A stretch of 64,000 bases of DNA from Marininema halotolerans (GCF_900116235.1 NZ_FPAA01000011.1:1-64000), one strand, 5' to 3'; positions 46,280 to 55,476 are shown, numbered from the stretch's first letter. The notes: generated by a model not told the origin, from the letters alone. Numbers and translations are program-made.

Positions 46280-46309
46280 ATTATAATGATTATAATCAAG
46301 GTAGTGCAA
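46280..46309 (-). promoter_or_regulatory. Promoter of fur
   Basis: On the minus strand TTGCAC (46309-46304) and TATAAT (46285-46280) are 18 bases apart. The -35 lies within the last codons of spoIIM; the PerR box overlaps the -10 and spacer. Confidence 0.65.
46281..46295. promoter_or_regulatory. PerR box (exact consensus) upstream of fur
   Basis: TTATAATGATTATAA matches the PerR box consensus TTATAATnATTATAA at all defined positions. It overlaps the -10 region of the fur promoter, so PerR would repress fur, as known for fur in Bacillus subtilis. A Fur box would differ (TGATAATnATTATCA). Confidence 0.85.
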
Positions 46310-46946
46310 CCCGCATCAGCATCGGAGATACATAGGCTTCAAAGAGCGATGCAATAACCATTACCCCTGCCATCATCGTCACCAGGACGGAATAAGATAA
46401 AAATTGCGGATAAATGGAACCCCGCCGTTGGATCAAACGATTTTTTGCAAGTAGAATCGAGAAGGCCATCCCACTGACAGAGACGACGAGTAGGGCAGGA
46501 ACCACCAACAGATTATGGGGCACTACCGATGTAAAAGCAAACCCCAAGCCCTTCCAGGATAGTTGATTCACTAAAAAGCCGACGGTAAAACCAATTACCA
46601 TGCCCTTTAGAAACACCAGTAGTAAAATCAGTGGCATCCCGACTACAGAAACACCCAACAGCCAGATCAATCCAATCGTTTTGAAATGTTCACCCATGCT
46701 ATGTTGGAATGCCGTTCGTGGATCTGCCACTGAATCGGTTTTCATCCCTTGAAAGAAATGTCCTAAATAACCGAGGAGATTTTCTTTTTGTACAGGCGAC
46801 ATTGTATTAACAATCACCGCGCCAAAAATAACACCCATCATAAAAAGTACTGCCACAAATAGATACAGTGACATTTGATTCTGTACATGTAGACGGAGCG
46901 ATTGACCCCAAGCACTACCACGAGCTCTCATTGGTTTTTTCATCAT
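46296..46946 (-). CDS. spoIIM: Stage II sporulation protein M
   Basis: The 216-residue membrane protein has about five helices, with LFVAVLFMMGVIFGAVIVN, LIWLLGVSVVGMPLILLLVF, FLKGMVIGFTVGFL and the conserved VVPHNLLVVPALL. SpoIIM scaffolds the SpoIIDMP machine that degrades septal peptidoglycan during engulfment. The second ATG of a pair near 46946 follows GGAGGG. It is directly upstream of fur, as in Bacillus. Confidence 0.95.
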   Translation of the reverse strand: MMKKPMRARGSAWGQSLRLHVQNQMSLYLFVAVLFMMGVIFGAVIVNTMSPVQKENLLGYLGHFFQGMKTDSVADPRTAFQHSMGEHFKTIGLIWLLGVSVVGMPLILLLVFLKGMVIGFTVGFLVNQLSWKGLGFAFTSVVPHNLLVVPALLVVSVSGMAFSILLAKNRLIQRRGSIYPQFLSYSVLVTMMAGVMVIASLFEAYVSPMLMRVALP

Positions 46947-47023
46947 AATATCCGCCCTCCTCACTCATTACTCTATTTCTATGAAGAGGTTGGATAAATA
47001 GACTTCATTTACGAGATTTACAT

Positions 47024-48190
47024 TCACTTCTTTGCAATGCGGCCATAAACTCCACCTCCGCCCTCCTCCAACACAAGGCAGTTCTCTCTCGCAAGCCCAA
47101 TCTGTTTAGCGATCGGTTCACCGACTAAACGAGCAATCGCCTCCAGGGGCGTTCGATGGATCACGGTCATTTCGGTACCAAAATGGGTAAATAACTTATC
47201 AAGGGTTTTCGGTCCAACTTTCGGAATAAACTCTAGTGGCACTTGATAGATATAGGGAGCGCGATGAGAGGGGGGAACTGCTGAAGGAGTAGCAATTTCT
47301 GCGATTCGATCAGATACCCCTTTGATGATGCGTGGGCTCTTACAAACAGCACAGCACACCTCACTTGTCTCGCATCGCTTTCCGCAATTTGCGCAACGTG
47401 TGCGATAATATTTCCCCAGTTTAGGATCAAGGCCATAATTTTTTGTCACCTGACGACCATCCTGGCGCATCAAAGCCATTTTCAATTCACTAAAGGAAGA
47501 TTCTTTCAGCGCGATTTCATTATATTCACGACCAATTTTACCAAGGGAATGGGCATCTGAATTACTCAAGAATGTGAATGACGCTAACTCTTCAATTTGA
47601 TCAGCCATCGCAGTATCACAGGATAATCCTAATTCAATGCCGGCTAGGGTGTTTGGCTCAAAAAGCTCTGTTATATGATGACATGCACTCCCATACACGC
47701 TTTTAAAAGGGGTAAATACATGAGCAGGGATAACAATCCCCCCCACTTTTTGTACCTTTTCAACCAATTGATCAATCCCACCGTGAAAGCGCTGGGTAGA
47801 TAGCTGTGGATTTTTCATATAGCGAGCGAGAAAGTGACTGAGTTCCTTCATCGCCATCAAATCAGGAACATATGTAAGCACATGGAACAGACCTTGAGTT
47901 CCTCTCAACTCAATTTCTGTCCCTAAAATTGCTGTCGTCCCTTGGTAGAGAAGCCCTCCACCTTGATGTTCTTTTAAACGCCTATCGGCAATACCCTCTT
48001 CGATCTCCGCAATGACAGGAGGTGAATGGGCATCAATAATCCCAACCATATCCATCCCTTTCCGATGGGACGCTTCCTGAAGAATGTTGGCAAAGGTGAG
48101 CTTGCGTGATCCCGTTACTTTTACAGGAAGCCCATTGGCTGTCCAGCCAATATGAATATGTAGGTCGGCAAAAATCCGTGGGAAGTTCAC
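47024..48190 (-). CDS. Endonuclease Q-family / PHP-domain protein (YqxK-like)
   Basis: The 388-residue protein opens with the PHP metal motif ADLHIHIGWT and has IIDAHSPPVI, GTEIEL, IPAHVFTPFKS and FLSNSDAHSLGKIGREYNE as metal ligands. A zinc ribbon (CANCGKRCETSEVCCAVC, about 264-281) and a C-terminal helix-hairpin-helix-like segment (FIPKVGPKTLDKLF) follow. This is the EndoQ architecture; archaeal EndoQ nicks DNA at deaminated bases. It overlaps nudF by 4 bases (GTGA). The nuclease role in this organism is inferred from the family. Confidence 0.88.
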   Translation of the reverse strand: MNFPRIFADLHIHIGWTANGLPVKVTGSRKLTFANILQEASHRKGMDMVGIIDAHSPPVIAEIEEGIADRRLKEHQGGGLLYQGTTAILGTEIELRGTQGLFHVLTYVPDLMAMKELSHFLARYMKNPQLSTQRFHGGIDQLVEKVQKVGGIVIPAHVFTPFKSVYGSACHHITELFEPNTLAGIELGLSCDTAMADQIEELASFTFLSNSDAHSLGKIGREYNEIALKESSFSELKMALMRQDGRQVTKNYGLDPKLGKYYRTRCANCGKRCETSEVCCAVCKSPRIIKGVSDRIAEIATPSAVPPSHRAPYIYQVPLEFIPKVGPKTLDKLFTHFGTEMTVIHRTPLEAIARLVGEPIAKQIGLARENCLVLEEGGGGVYGRIAKK

Positions 48191-48732
48191 CGCCCTTCTA
48201 GCACCTTATTTTTCCACAAATAAAGAGCCGCTACCGTCTTTGCATCACAGATCTCCCCTGCATCCATCGCTGCAAAAGCTTCATCCAACGTTAGCTCCAC
48301 GCGCTCGACAAATTCATCTTCATCAGGGTTGGCCTTCCCTCTGGTCAAACCAGTTCCTTCGTAGAGATATAAGATCTCATCTGCAAATCCTGGTGAGGTA
48401 TAAAAGGCACGTACTTGCTTTAAACTGGCGGCATGATAGCCGGTTTCTTCTTCCATTTCACGTCGTGCACAGTGATCAGGCTCTTCCCCAGGTTCTAATT
48501 TACCTGCAGGGATTTCCAGGATCGTTTTTTCGAGCGGCTTACGATATTGACGAACCAATACCATACGATTCGCCTCAGTGATCGCCATGACTGCCACAGC
48601 ACCTGCATGCTTTACAAGTTCTCGCGTGGAAGTATTCCCATTGGGAAGCTCAACGGTATCCACTTGGACGTGGATCACCTTCCCTTTAAAAATCGTTTCA
48701 CTTTGAATGGTCTTCTCTTCAAACTGACTCAT
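48187..48732 (-). CDS. nudF: ADP-ribose pyrophosphatase (Nudix)
   Basis: The 181-residue hydrolase has the Nudix box with G-x5-E-x7-REUxEE spacing: AGKLEPGEEPDHC followed by ARREMEEETGY. It also has VELPNGNTSTRELVKHAGAV and FYTSPGFADEILYLYEGTGL as in YqkG/NudF. It cleaves ADP-ribose to AMP and ribose-5-phosphate. GAGGAGG precedes the ATG. It is divergent from mciZ, the same arrangement as the Bacillus yqkG region. Confidence 0.95.
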   Translation of the reverse strand: MSQFEEKTIQSETIFKGKVIHVQVDTVELPNGNTSTRELVKHAGAVAVMAITEANRMVLVRQYRKPLEKTILEIPAGKLEPGEEPDHCARREMEEETGYHAASLKQVRAFYTSPGFADEILYLYEGTGLTRGKANPDEDEFVERVELTLDEAFAAMDAGEICDAKTVAALYLWKNKVLEGR

Positions 48733-48822
48733 TTTATTTCCTCCTCACTGCTCAATGGGTATAAAAAAACCCCTCCCTCGATAAGCTGATGAACAAGATC
48801 GCTTCGTCAGGAGGGATAGATC

Positions 48823-48960
48823 ATGAAAACCATCATGGATGAAAAACATTTTTGTGTGGTCGGCAAGGGCTGGCAAGTAAGAGCCCTTCTGCGACAAATG
48901 GCAAAGCATCCCTTGACATTAGAGGAATGGCTTTCCCGACGATGTCATCAGCGCCGATAA
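48823..48960 (+). CDS. mciZ: Z-ring formation inhibitor MciZ
   Basis: A 45-residue frame starts at an ATG preceded by AGGAGGG with 7-nt spacing. The core FCVVGKGWQVRALLRQMAK, then LTLEEWLSRR, aligns well with Bacillus MciZ (VVLVGKAWEIRAKLKEYG, then VKDWIS). MciZ caps FtsZ filaments in the mother cell and stops a second division during sporulation. The place beside nudF is the same as in Bacillus subtilis. Upstream, TATAAAA near 48761 and GATAAGCT near 48780 could form a sigma-E-type promoter, but the match is partial. CCCTCC at 48771-48776 is complementary to the Shine-Dalgarno at 48810-48815. Confidence 0.85.
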   Translation: MKTIMDEKHFCVVGKGWQVRALLRQMAKHPLTLEEWLSRRCHQRR

Positions 48961-48967
48961 ATCGACT

Positions 48968-49624
48968 TTATTTCGCAGGCTGTCCCCAACGGTCTTCATA
49001 TACCAAATCCGCTAAGTTTAGGCGGGACTTCCAGCCAGCTTCTTCAAGCATGGGTCGATCTTTAAATTCAATGGGATAGCCCACACAAAGATAGGCGACC
49101 AATTGAATGTGGTTGGGAAGCCCAAGAATCTTTGCTGTCTTTTCTGGATCAATGATACTTACCCATCCCACCCCGATCCCTTCTACCCGAGCAGCTAGCC
49201 ATAAGTTTTGCACTGCAAGACAGGTACTGTATAAATCCATCTCGGGCATTTGACCTTGACCTAAGTGAAAGGGAGCATCACGATCTCGGTCACAAGTCAC
49301 TGCTAGATTGAGGGGTGATTCCATAATGCCCTCTAACTTTAGGCGGGAATATAAATCACTCCGTTCATCCCCAGACAACTTTTCAAGTTCCTCTTTATTT
49401 GCCTCTTCGAATAAATTTTTGATTTGGCTCCGCACTTCCATCGAGCGAATTAAGATAAAATTCCATGGTTGTTTAAAACCAACGGAGGGTGCGTAGTGAG
49501 CCGCTTCCAAAATCCGTGCTAACATATCCTCTGGCACTGGGTCCGGTCGAAAGTGACGGATATCTCGACGTGCACGAAGAATCCGATGTAACAATTCTCG
49601 TTCTTCACTGTTAAAAGATGTCAC
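48968..49624 (-). CDS. bluB: 5,6-dimethylbenzimidazole synthase
   Basis: The 218-residue nitroreductase-fold protein has RRDIRHFRPDPVPEDML, AAHYAPSVGFKQPWNF, GQGQMPEMDLYSTCLAVQNLW and ARVEGIGVGWVSIID, the pattern of BluB rather than of nitroreductases. BluB breaks down FMNH2 with oxygen to make the lower ligand of cobalamin. Its neighbours include the B12-dependent methylmalonyl-CoA mutase genes. GTG at 49624 has AGGGAG upstream. It converges on mciZ with only seven bases between them. Confidence 0.88.
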   Translation of the reverse strand: MTSFNSEERELLHRILRARRDIRHFRPDPVPEDMLARILEAAHYAPSVGFKQPWNFILIRSMEVRSQIKNLFEEANKEELEKLSGDERSDLYSRLKLEGIMESPLNLAVTCDRDRDAPFHLGQGQMPEMDLYSTCLAVQNLWLAARVEGIGVGWVSIIDPEKTAKILGLPNHIQLVAYLCVGYPIEFKDRPMLEEAGWKSRLNLADLVYEDRWGQPAK

Positions 49625-49667
49625 GTCTTCTCACTCCCTCTATAACGCCTGTAATTGTCTAGAAAAA

Positions 49668-49687
49668 CCAACTTCCTAAGAAGTTGG
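49668..49687 (-). terminator. Terminator after the peptidase gene
   Basis: CCAACTTC and GAAGTTGG pair around CTAA, followed on the minus strand by TTTTTC. Confidence 0.85.
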
Positions 49688-49697
49688 TAAGAAGTCG

Positions 49698-50822
49698 TTA
49701 TGATTTCGTTTTCGAAGCATCGATCAGGGCAACAACCAATTCTGCCGCCTTGTTCAACTCAGCGATCGGCATTTTCTCACTGGTGGTATGAATGTTCTCA
49801 TAACCAATTCCTAGATTGACGGTAGGAATTCCATGCCCTGCGATGACATTTGCATCACTGCCACCACCGCTTGCCAATAGTTTTGGCTTTCGACCCACTT
49901 TTTCAACAGCAGCAATGGCCTTTTGTACGACTTGATCGGACTCATCATATTTAAATCCGGGGTACATGACATCGACATCCAAATCAACAATGGCACCAAA
50001 CTCTGCAGCTGCCGTCTCATAGGCTTTGGTCATTTTTTGCACTTGCGAATCCAGCTTCTCTTGAACGCGACTCCGCGCCTCTGCTAAAACCTCTACATAT
50101 TCAGCTACCACATTGGAAGCCGTACCGCCACGGAACCAACCGATATTGGCAGTCGTCTCCTCATCGATCCGGCCCAAGGGCATTCTACTGATGGCTCGAC
50201 TGGCAACCTGGATCGCACTAATCCCCTTCTCAGGGTTAACGCCTGCGTGAGCCGCTTTTCCGTGGATTTTAGCCAAAATCTTGACCTGTGAAGGCGCTGA
50301 GGTAACAATGTCGCCGACTGGACCATTCGAATCCATTGCAAAACCAAAATCCGCCTCGATCAAATTGCGATCCAATGCCTTGGCACCTACTAATCCAGAC
50401 TCTTCTCCTACTGTAATAATGAGCTGAATTTTACCATGGGAAAGGTTTTGCTCTTTGACCGTCCGTAAACCTTCAAAAATCGCTGCTAACCCTGCTTTAT
50501 CATCACTTCCTAAAATCGTCGTTCCATCCGAAGTGATCCATCCATCTTCGATTTGTGGTTTAATGCCTTTCCCTGGGGCAACGGTATCCATGTGACTGGT
50601 GAAATAAATGCAAGGTGCACCTTGTTCAGTACCTTCTATGGTAGCAATCAGGTTCCCTGCGCCATGGCCGGTTTGTTTCGCACTATCATCTTCCGTTACA
50701 GCAAAGCCGAGTGCCTGCAACTTTTCCGTAATGAGATCACAGATCTGACGTTCTTCTCCTGTCTCGCTATCGGTGGTTACCAGTTCAATAAATTCATCAA
50801 GCAGTCGTTTTTCATCAATCAT
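49698..50822 (-). CDS. M20-family metallopeptidase (peptidase T-like, YqjE)
   Basis: The 374-residue protein has the zinc-ligand motifs of the M20 family: FTSHMDTVAPG, LGSDDKAGLAAIFEG, VGEESGLVGAKAL, MDSNGPVG, and the C-terminal NLGIGYENIHTTSE with a ligand His. A dimerisation domain lies between (about 180-290). It likely hydrolyses small peptides or acyl-amino acids. In Bacillus, yqjE sits next to the carboxylase gene yqjD, as here. The ATG at 50822 has GGAG 12 bases upstream, a loose spacing. Confidence 0.88.
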   Translation of the reverse strand: MIDEKRLLDEFIELVTTDSETGEERQICDLITEKLQALGFAVTEDDSAKQTGHGAGNLIATIEGTEQGAPCIYFTSHMDTVAPGKGIKPQIEDGWITSDGTTILGSDDKAGLAAIFEGLRTVKEQNLSHGKIQLIITVGEESGLVGAKALDRNLIEADFGFAMDSNGPVGDIVTSAPSQVKILAKIHGKAAHAGVNPEKGISAIQVASRAISRMPLGRIDEETTANIGWFRGGTASNVVAEYVEVLAEARSRVQEKLDSQVQKMTKAYETAAAEFGAIVDLDVDVMYPGFKYDESDQVVQKAIAAVEKVGRKPKLLASGGGSDANVIAGHGIPTVNLGIGYENIHTTSEKMPIAELNKAAELVVALIDASKTKS

Positions 50823-50905
50823 GTATGTGTACACTCCTTCACCCTACTTAAGTATCATATCCTTCTCGGCTAAAAGTGAGCCACCCTTTCATCCTTGCCT
50901 CGTTC

Positions 50906-51214
50906 TTACCAACGGCCCTGAAGTGAATCCCTCCACCCATGGGGAGAGCATCGGAATCGAGTCCTTTCCTTCCATTCTTTACGCTGGATCAGATCTCGTT
51001 GGCGGTGAGCTTCATAACGCCCCTCTTCTCTCCAAGGAGAGCGATCCTGTGGTCCGCGGATAAATTTGATATCATATGCCCGTAACATGCGTAATTTGCG
51101 GCGGGGGCGAATCATCACTGCTCCGGTTGTTTTTCGATGTTGCAAGCGGGGAGGTTCGTTGCCTGTGCCTCGATCCATCAATCGTAGTACAAGCGGCTTC
51201 TCTTCCTGTGCCAA
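50906..51214 (-). CDS. Basic orphan protein, 102 aa, inside the methylmalonyl-CoA operon
   Basis: A TTG start at 51214 has GGGGGG seven bases upstream and lies 20 bases behind the carboxylase gene. The protein is very rich in Arg and Lys (for example MIRPRRKLRMLRAYDIKF) with one cysteine and no membrane helix. I do not recognise it. It lacks the AMKM biotin site, so it is not the missing biotin carrier. Position and ribosome-binding site support expression, but with such odd composition it could be a chance frame. Confidence 0.5.
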   Translation of the reverse strand: MAQEEKPLVLRLMDRGTGNEPPRLQHRKTTGAVMIRPRRKLRMLRAYDIKFIRGPQDRSPWREEGRYEAHRQRDLIQRKEWKERTRFRCSPHGWRDSLQGRW

Positions 51215-51234
51215 TGGAGTACCCCCCTTCTTCC

Positions 51235-52764
51235 TTATAATGGGATATTGCCGTGCTTTTTCGCTGGACGCGTCTCTCGCTTATTCTTTAACATCTCAAG
51301 GGCTTGTTTCAGTTTTTTACGCGTTTCACGAGGATCGATCACGTCATCCACCATGCCCTTTGATGCCGCGACATAAGGATTAGCAAATTTCTCACGATAC
51401 TCATCGATTTTTTCCGTGCGGGTAGCCGTCGGATTATCTGAATCGGCAATTTCACGACTGTAGATAATGTTGGCGGCTCCTTCTGGCCCCATCACTGCCA
51501 CTTCAGCACCTGGCCAAGCATAAACCATATCCGCCCCGATCGCTTTGGAATTTAACGCCACATAGGCACCACCAAATGCTTTTCGGGTAATCACGGTAAT
51601 CTTTGGCACGGTTGCTTCAGAGTATGCATAGAGGATTTTCGCCCCATGGCGAATAATGCCTCGATGTTCTTGATTGACGCCCGGGAAGAATCCGGTTACA
51701 TCAACAAAAGTAATGACAGGGATTTGAAAGCTATCACAGAAGCGAATAAAACGGGCTAGTTTATCAGAGGAATCAATATCTAACCCTCCTGCCATGACCT
51801 TTGGTTGGTTTGCGGCAATACCGACCGGACGACCTCCGATGCGACCAAATCCAACCACAATGTTTTTGGCGAACTTCTCTTGCACTTCCATAAACTCGCC
51901 ATCATCCACTACGCGATCAATCACCCCACGAACATCATAGACTTTGGTTCCTTCTACCGGAACCACCTCAGCTAATTCCTCTACCCAATCGTCTGTTTCC
52001 TTCGCGTAAATTCGCGGGGGGTCTTCCACGTTGTTTTGCGGAAGAAACGAGAGCAGTCGCCGAACTTCATTGAGCACTTCAGACTCTGAAGAAGAGGTGA
52101 AGTGGGCATTTCCACTGATACTACCATGGACTTTAGCCCCACCCAAATCTTCTGAGGAGATCGTTTCACCTGTTACGGTTTCAATTACCTTTGGACCTGT
52201 AATAAACATCTGGCTAGTCTCTTCCACCATAAACACAAAGTCGGTAATCGCAGGGGAATAGACCGCTCCTCCAGCACAAGGTCCCATGATCACTGATATT
52301 TGAGGGATTACTCCTGAATAAATGGAATTGCGATAGAAAATATGGCCATACCCATCTAAGGAAAGAACCCCCTCTTGAATACGTGCACCCCCTGAATCAT
52401 TGAGTCCGATAATAGGCGCGCCATTCTTCGCTGCAAGATCCATAATACGCGCAATTTTAAGGGCATGGTACTCGCCAAGAGCGCCTCCAAACACCGTAAA
52501 ATCTTGGGCAAACAGATACACATCGCGTCCATTCACTTTGCCATAACCGGTAACCACACCTTCTCCCGGTGCTTCACCATAGTCCGTGCTGGTGTTCTCT
52601 ACAAAGGGGTTTAATTCGACAAAGGTATCCTCATCTAGCAACAGATCAATCCGCTCCCGAGCGGTTAATTTTCCTTTATCGTGTTGAGCACGAATGCGAC
52701 GATCTCCTCCACCTAATTCGACACGCCGCCGGCGCTCATGTAATTCATCGATTTTTTTGTACAT
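51235..52764 (-). CDS. Acyl-CoA carboxylase, carboxyltransferase (beta) subunit, propionyl-CoA type
   Basis: The 509-residue protein has the crotonase-like carboxyltransferase folds: LTARERIDLLLDEDTFVE, GEYHALKIARIMDLAAKNGAPII, GPCAGGAVYSPAITDFVFMV in the first half and TFVDVTGFFPGVNQEHRGII, TRKAFGGAYVALNSKAIGAD in the second. It transfers CO2 from biotin to propionyl-CoA (or runs in reverse as a decarboxylase). It is clustered with epimerase and mutase. No biotin carboxylase or carrier gene is in view, so partners are encoded elsewhere. Confidence 0.93.
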   Translation of the reverse strand: MYKKIDELHERRRRVELGGGDRRIRAQHDKGKLTARERIDLLLDEDTFVELNPFVENTSTDYGEAPGEGVVTGYGKVNGRDVYLFAQDFTVFGGALGEYHALKIARIMDLAAKNGAPIIGLNDSGGARIQEGVLSLDGYGHIFYRNSIYSGVIPQISVIMGPCAGGAVYSPAITDFVFMVEETSQMFITGPKVIETVTGETISSEDLGGAKVHGSISGNAHFTSSSESEVLNEVRRLLSFLPQNNVEDPPRIYAKETDDWVEELAEVVPVEGTKVYDVRGVIDRVVDDGEFMEVQEKFAKNIVVGFGRIGGRPVGIAANQPKVMAGGLDIDSSDKLARFIRFCDSFQIPVITFVDVTGFFPGVNQEHRGIIRHGAKILYAYSEATVPKITVITRKAFGGAYVALNSKAIGADMVYAWPGAEVAVMGPEGAANIIYSREIADSDNPTATRTEKIDEYREKFANPYVAASKGMVDDVIDPRETRKKLKQALEMLKNKRETRPAKKHGNIPL

Positions 52765-52774
52765 CGTCTCCTGT

Positions 52775-53218
52775 TCACCCTTTCTGACGCGATTGATCGT
52801 CTAAGACTGGTTCACATAGCTCATAAAGCACCCCACCGGTTGAACGAGGATGCACAAAAGCGACTTGAGCACCCCCTGCACCACGTTTCGGTTGTTCATG
52901 AATAAGACGAAGACCTGCCTCGGATAGTTTGTTCAGTTCCCCATCAATTCCCTCTACACCTAAAGCCACATGATGGAGTCCTTCCCCTTTTTTTTCAATA
53001 AAACGGGCGATCGCACTTTCTTCAGAGGTCGGCTCCAACAATTCCAATTTGGCTTCTCCTAGCTTAAAAAAAGCGACGCGAACCTGCTCACTCGCCACCG
53101 TCTCCATTCCGAGATAAGTTAACCCCATGATATCGCGATAAAGAGGAAGCGACGCTTCCAAACTTCGAACAGCGATCCCGATATGATCAATTTTTTTGAG
53201 GTCAAGGGATTCGCTCAT
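52775..53218 (-). CDS. mce: Methylmalonyl-CoA epimerase
   Basis: The 147-residue glyoxalase-fold protein has KIDHIGIAVRSLEAS with a metal His, KLELLEPTSEESAIARFI, GEGLHHVALGVEGID and GVLYELCEP with a metal Glu. It converts D- to L-methylmalonyl-CoA. It overlaps the B12-binding subunit gene by 4 bases (ATGA) and is followed after 10 bases by the carboxylase beta gene. Confidence 0.95.
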   Translation of the reverse strand: MSESLDLKKIDHIGIAVRSLEASLPLYRDIMGLTYLGMETVASEQVRVAFFKLGEAKLELLEPTSEESAIARFIEKKGEGLHHVALGVEGIDGELNKLSEAGLRLIHEQPKRGAGGAQVAFVHPRSTGGVLYELCEPVLDDQSRQKG

Positions 53219-53634
53219 TGTCGATCTCCTCTCTCTGCAACCGCTTTGCGAATAAAATCAGCGGTCTCCTTTGTTGAAGTCCCGGCAGTAAATACCCCCG
53301 CGACACCTTGCTCCAACAAGAAAGGGATATCGGTTTGTGGGATGACGCCCCCTGCAACCACTAAAATATCCGATGCCTCTTCTTCTTTTAATCGACGGGT
53401 GACTTCAGGAAAGAGTTCATTGTGTGCCCCGGATAAACAAGAGAGTCCAATCACATCCACATCCTCTTGAATCGCTGTGGCAACAATTTGAGCAGGGGTT
53501 TGTCTCAACCCGGTATAGATCACTTCCATTCCTTCATCCCGTAAGGATTGGGCAATGATCAAGGCCCCTCGATCATGACCATCCAACCCAGGTTTTGCAA
53601 CCAATACCCGTATCGGTCGATTCATCGTTTTCAT
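53215..53634 (-). CDS. mcmB: Methylmalonyl-CoA mutase, B12-binding small subunit
   Basis: The 139-residue protein is a stand-alone cobalamin-binding domain with the signature GLDGHDRGA (His replaces the lower ligand, D-x-H-x-x-G), SGAHNELFPE with the conserved Ser, and VVAGGVIP. It supplies B12 to the large subunit encoded 14 bases upstream. In many bacteria both parts are one polypeptide; here they are split, as in archaea and some Gram-positives. Confidence 0.95.
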   Translation of the reverse strand: MKTMNRPIRVLVAKPGLDGHDRGALIIAQSLRDEGMEVIYTGLRQTPAQIVATAIQEDVDVIGLSCLSGAHNELFPEVTRRLKEEEASDILVVAGGVIPQTDIPFLLEQGVAGVFTAGTSTKETADFIRKAVAERGDRQ

Positions 53635-53648
53635 TCACTCCTTTACCC

Positions 53649-55304
53649 TTACACATTCGGTTGATATTCGCCAAAAATTTCTCGCAAACTGTTACAAATT
53701 TCGCCTACCGTCGCATAACTTTTAACCGCTTCAATAATGAGCGGCATCAAGTTCACATCACTCGTAGCACTTTGTTTCAATTTGGTAAGCGCCTCTTCTA
53801 CTGCTTCGTTATCCCGTTTTTCACGCAGGACTTGTAACCGATCTAATTGTTGATGTTGAATGGCAGGATCGGGTTTATACAAGGCAGGTTGCTGCTCATT
53901 TTCCAAACGATAACGATTGACCCCTACCACAATTTCTTCACCTGATTCGATTTTCTTTTGCGTGGTGAGTGCAGCTTGATGAATTTCACGTTGCATGTAT
54001 CCCTGTTCCACAGCGGTCACAGCGCCGCCCATCTCATCAATCCGATCGAGATAAGCCTGTACTTCGGCTTCAATTGCATCCGTAAGGGCTTCAACATAAT
54101 AAGAGCCGCCCAATGGATCGACCGTATCGGTGACACCGGTTTCATAAGCGAGGATCTGTTGGGTACGCAGGGCAACGCGAGCCGATTCCTCTGTAGGTAA
54201 TGCCAGCGCTTCATCCCGAGCGTTGGTATGAAGACTTTGCGTTCCCCCGAGTACAGCAGAAAGTGCCTGCATCGTCACGCGCACAACATTATTATCCGGT
54301 TGCTGGGCGGTAAGGGTGGAGCCGCCTGTCTGGGTATGAAAGCGTAACTGTAGCGATCGGACATCCTTTGCATGGAAGCGCTCTTTCATGACACGTGCCC
54401 AAATCCGTCGGGCCACACGAAACTTTGCAACTTCTTCAAAGAAATGATTGTGTGCATTAAAAAAGAATGAGAGCCGGGGTGCGAAGCGATCGACATCCAA
54501 GCCAGCGTCCAAAGCGGCCTGAACATAAGCGATACCATCCGCTAACGTAAATGCCACTTCTTGTACCGCGGTGGAACCTGCTTCGCGGATGTGATAACCA
54601 CTGATACTAATCGTATTCCAGCGCGGAACATGCTCTGCACAATACGCAAAGATATCGGTAATTAATCGCATAGAGGGTTTCGGTGGATAGATATACGTCC
54701 CTCTTGCAATGTACTCCTTTAAAATATCATTTTGAATGGTACCGGTTAATTGATTTGCCGGAACCCCTTGTTTCTCACCGACTGCAATGTACATTGCCAA
54801 AAGAACAGAAGCCGGGGCGTTGATGGTCATGGATGTACTGACACGATCAAGCGGAATCCCTGCTAATAAGCGCTCCATATCTTCTAAGGAATCAATCGCA
54901 ACGCCGACTTTCCCTACTTCACCCGCCGCCATTGGATCATCAGAATCATATCCAATCTGTGTCGGTAGATCAAAGGCTACTGAAAGTCCCGTCTGCCCCT
55001 GATCTAAAAGATAGCGAAATCGCTTATTGGTTTCATCTGCTGAGCCAAACCCAGCGTATTGTCGCATCGTCCAATGTCGGGAACGATACATCGTTGGACG
55101 AACCCCCCGAGTATACGGGAATTCTCCTGGCAACCCAATGTTCTCTTGAAAATGTTCGGATACTTCCTTGGGGGTATAAAGCCGATCCACTTCAATTCCA
55201 GAAAGCGTTTCAAAACGCTCTTTTTGTTCTGGATATTTTTGAAGGAGTTGACGGGTTTTTTCTTCCCATTCTTTGTACAACTCCGTAAAGGATTTCGTAG
55301 TCAC
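53649..55304 (-). CDS. mcmA: Methylmalonyl-CoA mutase, large (catalytic) subunit
   Basis: The 551-residue TIM-barrel protein has [75 protein letters not shown] and [14 protein letters not shown], all typical of the CoA- and substrate-binding domain. It rearranges L-methylmalonyl-CoA to succinyl-CoA with adenosylcobalamin. The GTG at 55304 is preceded by AAGGAGAG; the TTG at 55322 lies within that Shine-Dalgarno region. It heads an operon of at least six genes. Confidence 0.95.
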   Translation of the reverse strand: MTTKSFTELYKEWEEKTRQLLQKYPEQKERFETLSGIEVDRLYTPKEVSEHFQENIGLPGEFPYTRGVRPTMYRSRHWTMRQYAGFGSADETNKRFRYLLDQGQTGLSVAFDLPTQIGYDSDDPMAAGEVGKVGVAIDSLEDMERLLAGIPLDRVSTSMTINAPASVLLAMYIAVGEKQGVPANQLTGTIQNDILKEYIARGTYIYPPKPSMRLITDIFAYCAEHVPRWNTISISGYHIREAGSTAVQEVAFTLADGIAYVQAALDAGLDVDRFAPRLSFFFNAHNHFFEEVAKFRVARRIWARVMKERFHAKDVRSLQLRFHTQTGGSTLTAQQPDNNVVRVTMQALSAVLGGTQSLHTNARDEALALPTEESARVALRTQQILAYETGVTDTVDPLGGSYYVEALTDAIEAEVQAYLDRIDEMGGAVTAVEQGYMQREIHQAALTTQKKIESGEEIVVGVNRYRLENEQQPALYKPDPAIQHQQLDRLQVLREKRDNEAVEEALTKLKQSATSDVNLMPLIIEAVKSYATVGEICNSLREIFGEYQPNV

Positions 55305-55476
55305 CCATTTCTCTCCTTCCAAATTCCATGACTAATCAAATCAGGCCTGGTTGAAACATTCTTAATTACCATCAGCATACATTCATTAATGGCCTTCTTC
55401 CAACGAGTAAAGCGCTATCAGTTTTAATATATCAAAAATCACATGCCTTTGCCGGGATTTCCCCTTAGTATTATGA

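Noticed and set aside
48968-49624. Generic nitroreductase
   Set aside because: The AAHYAPSVGFKQPW and GQGQMPEMDLYST patterns fit BluB better.
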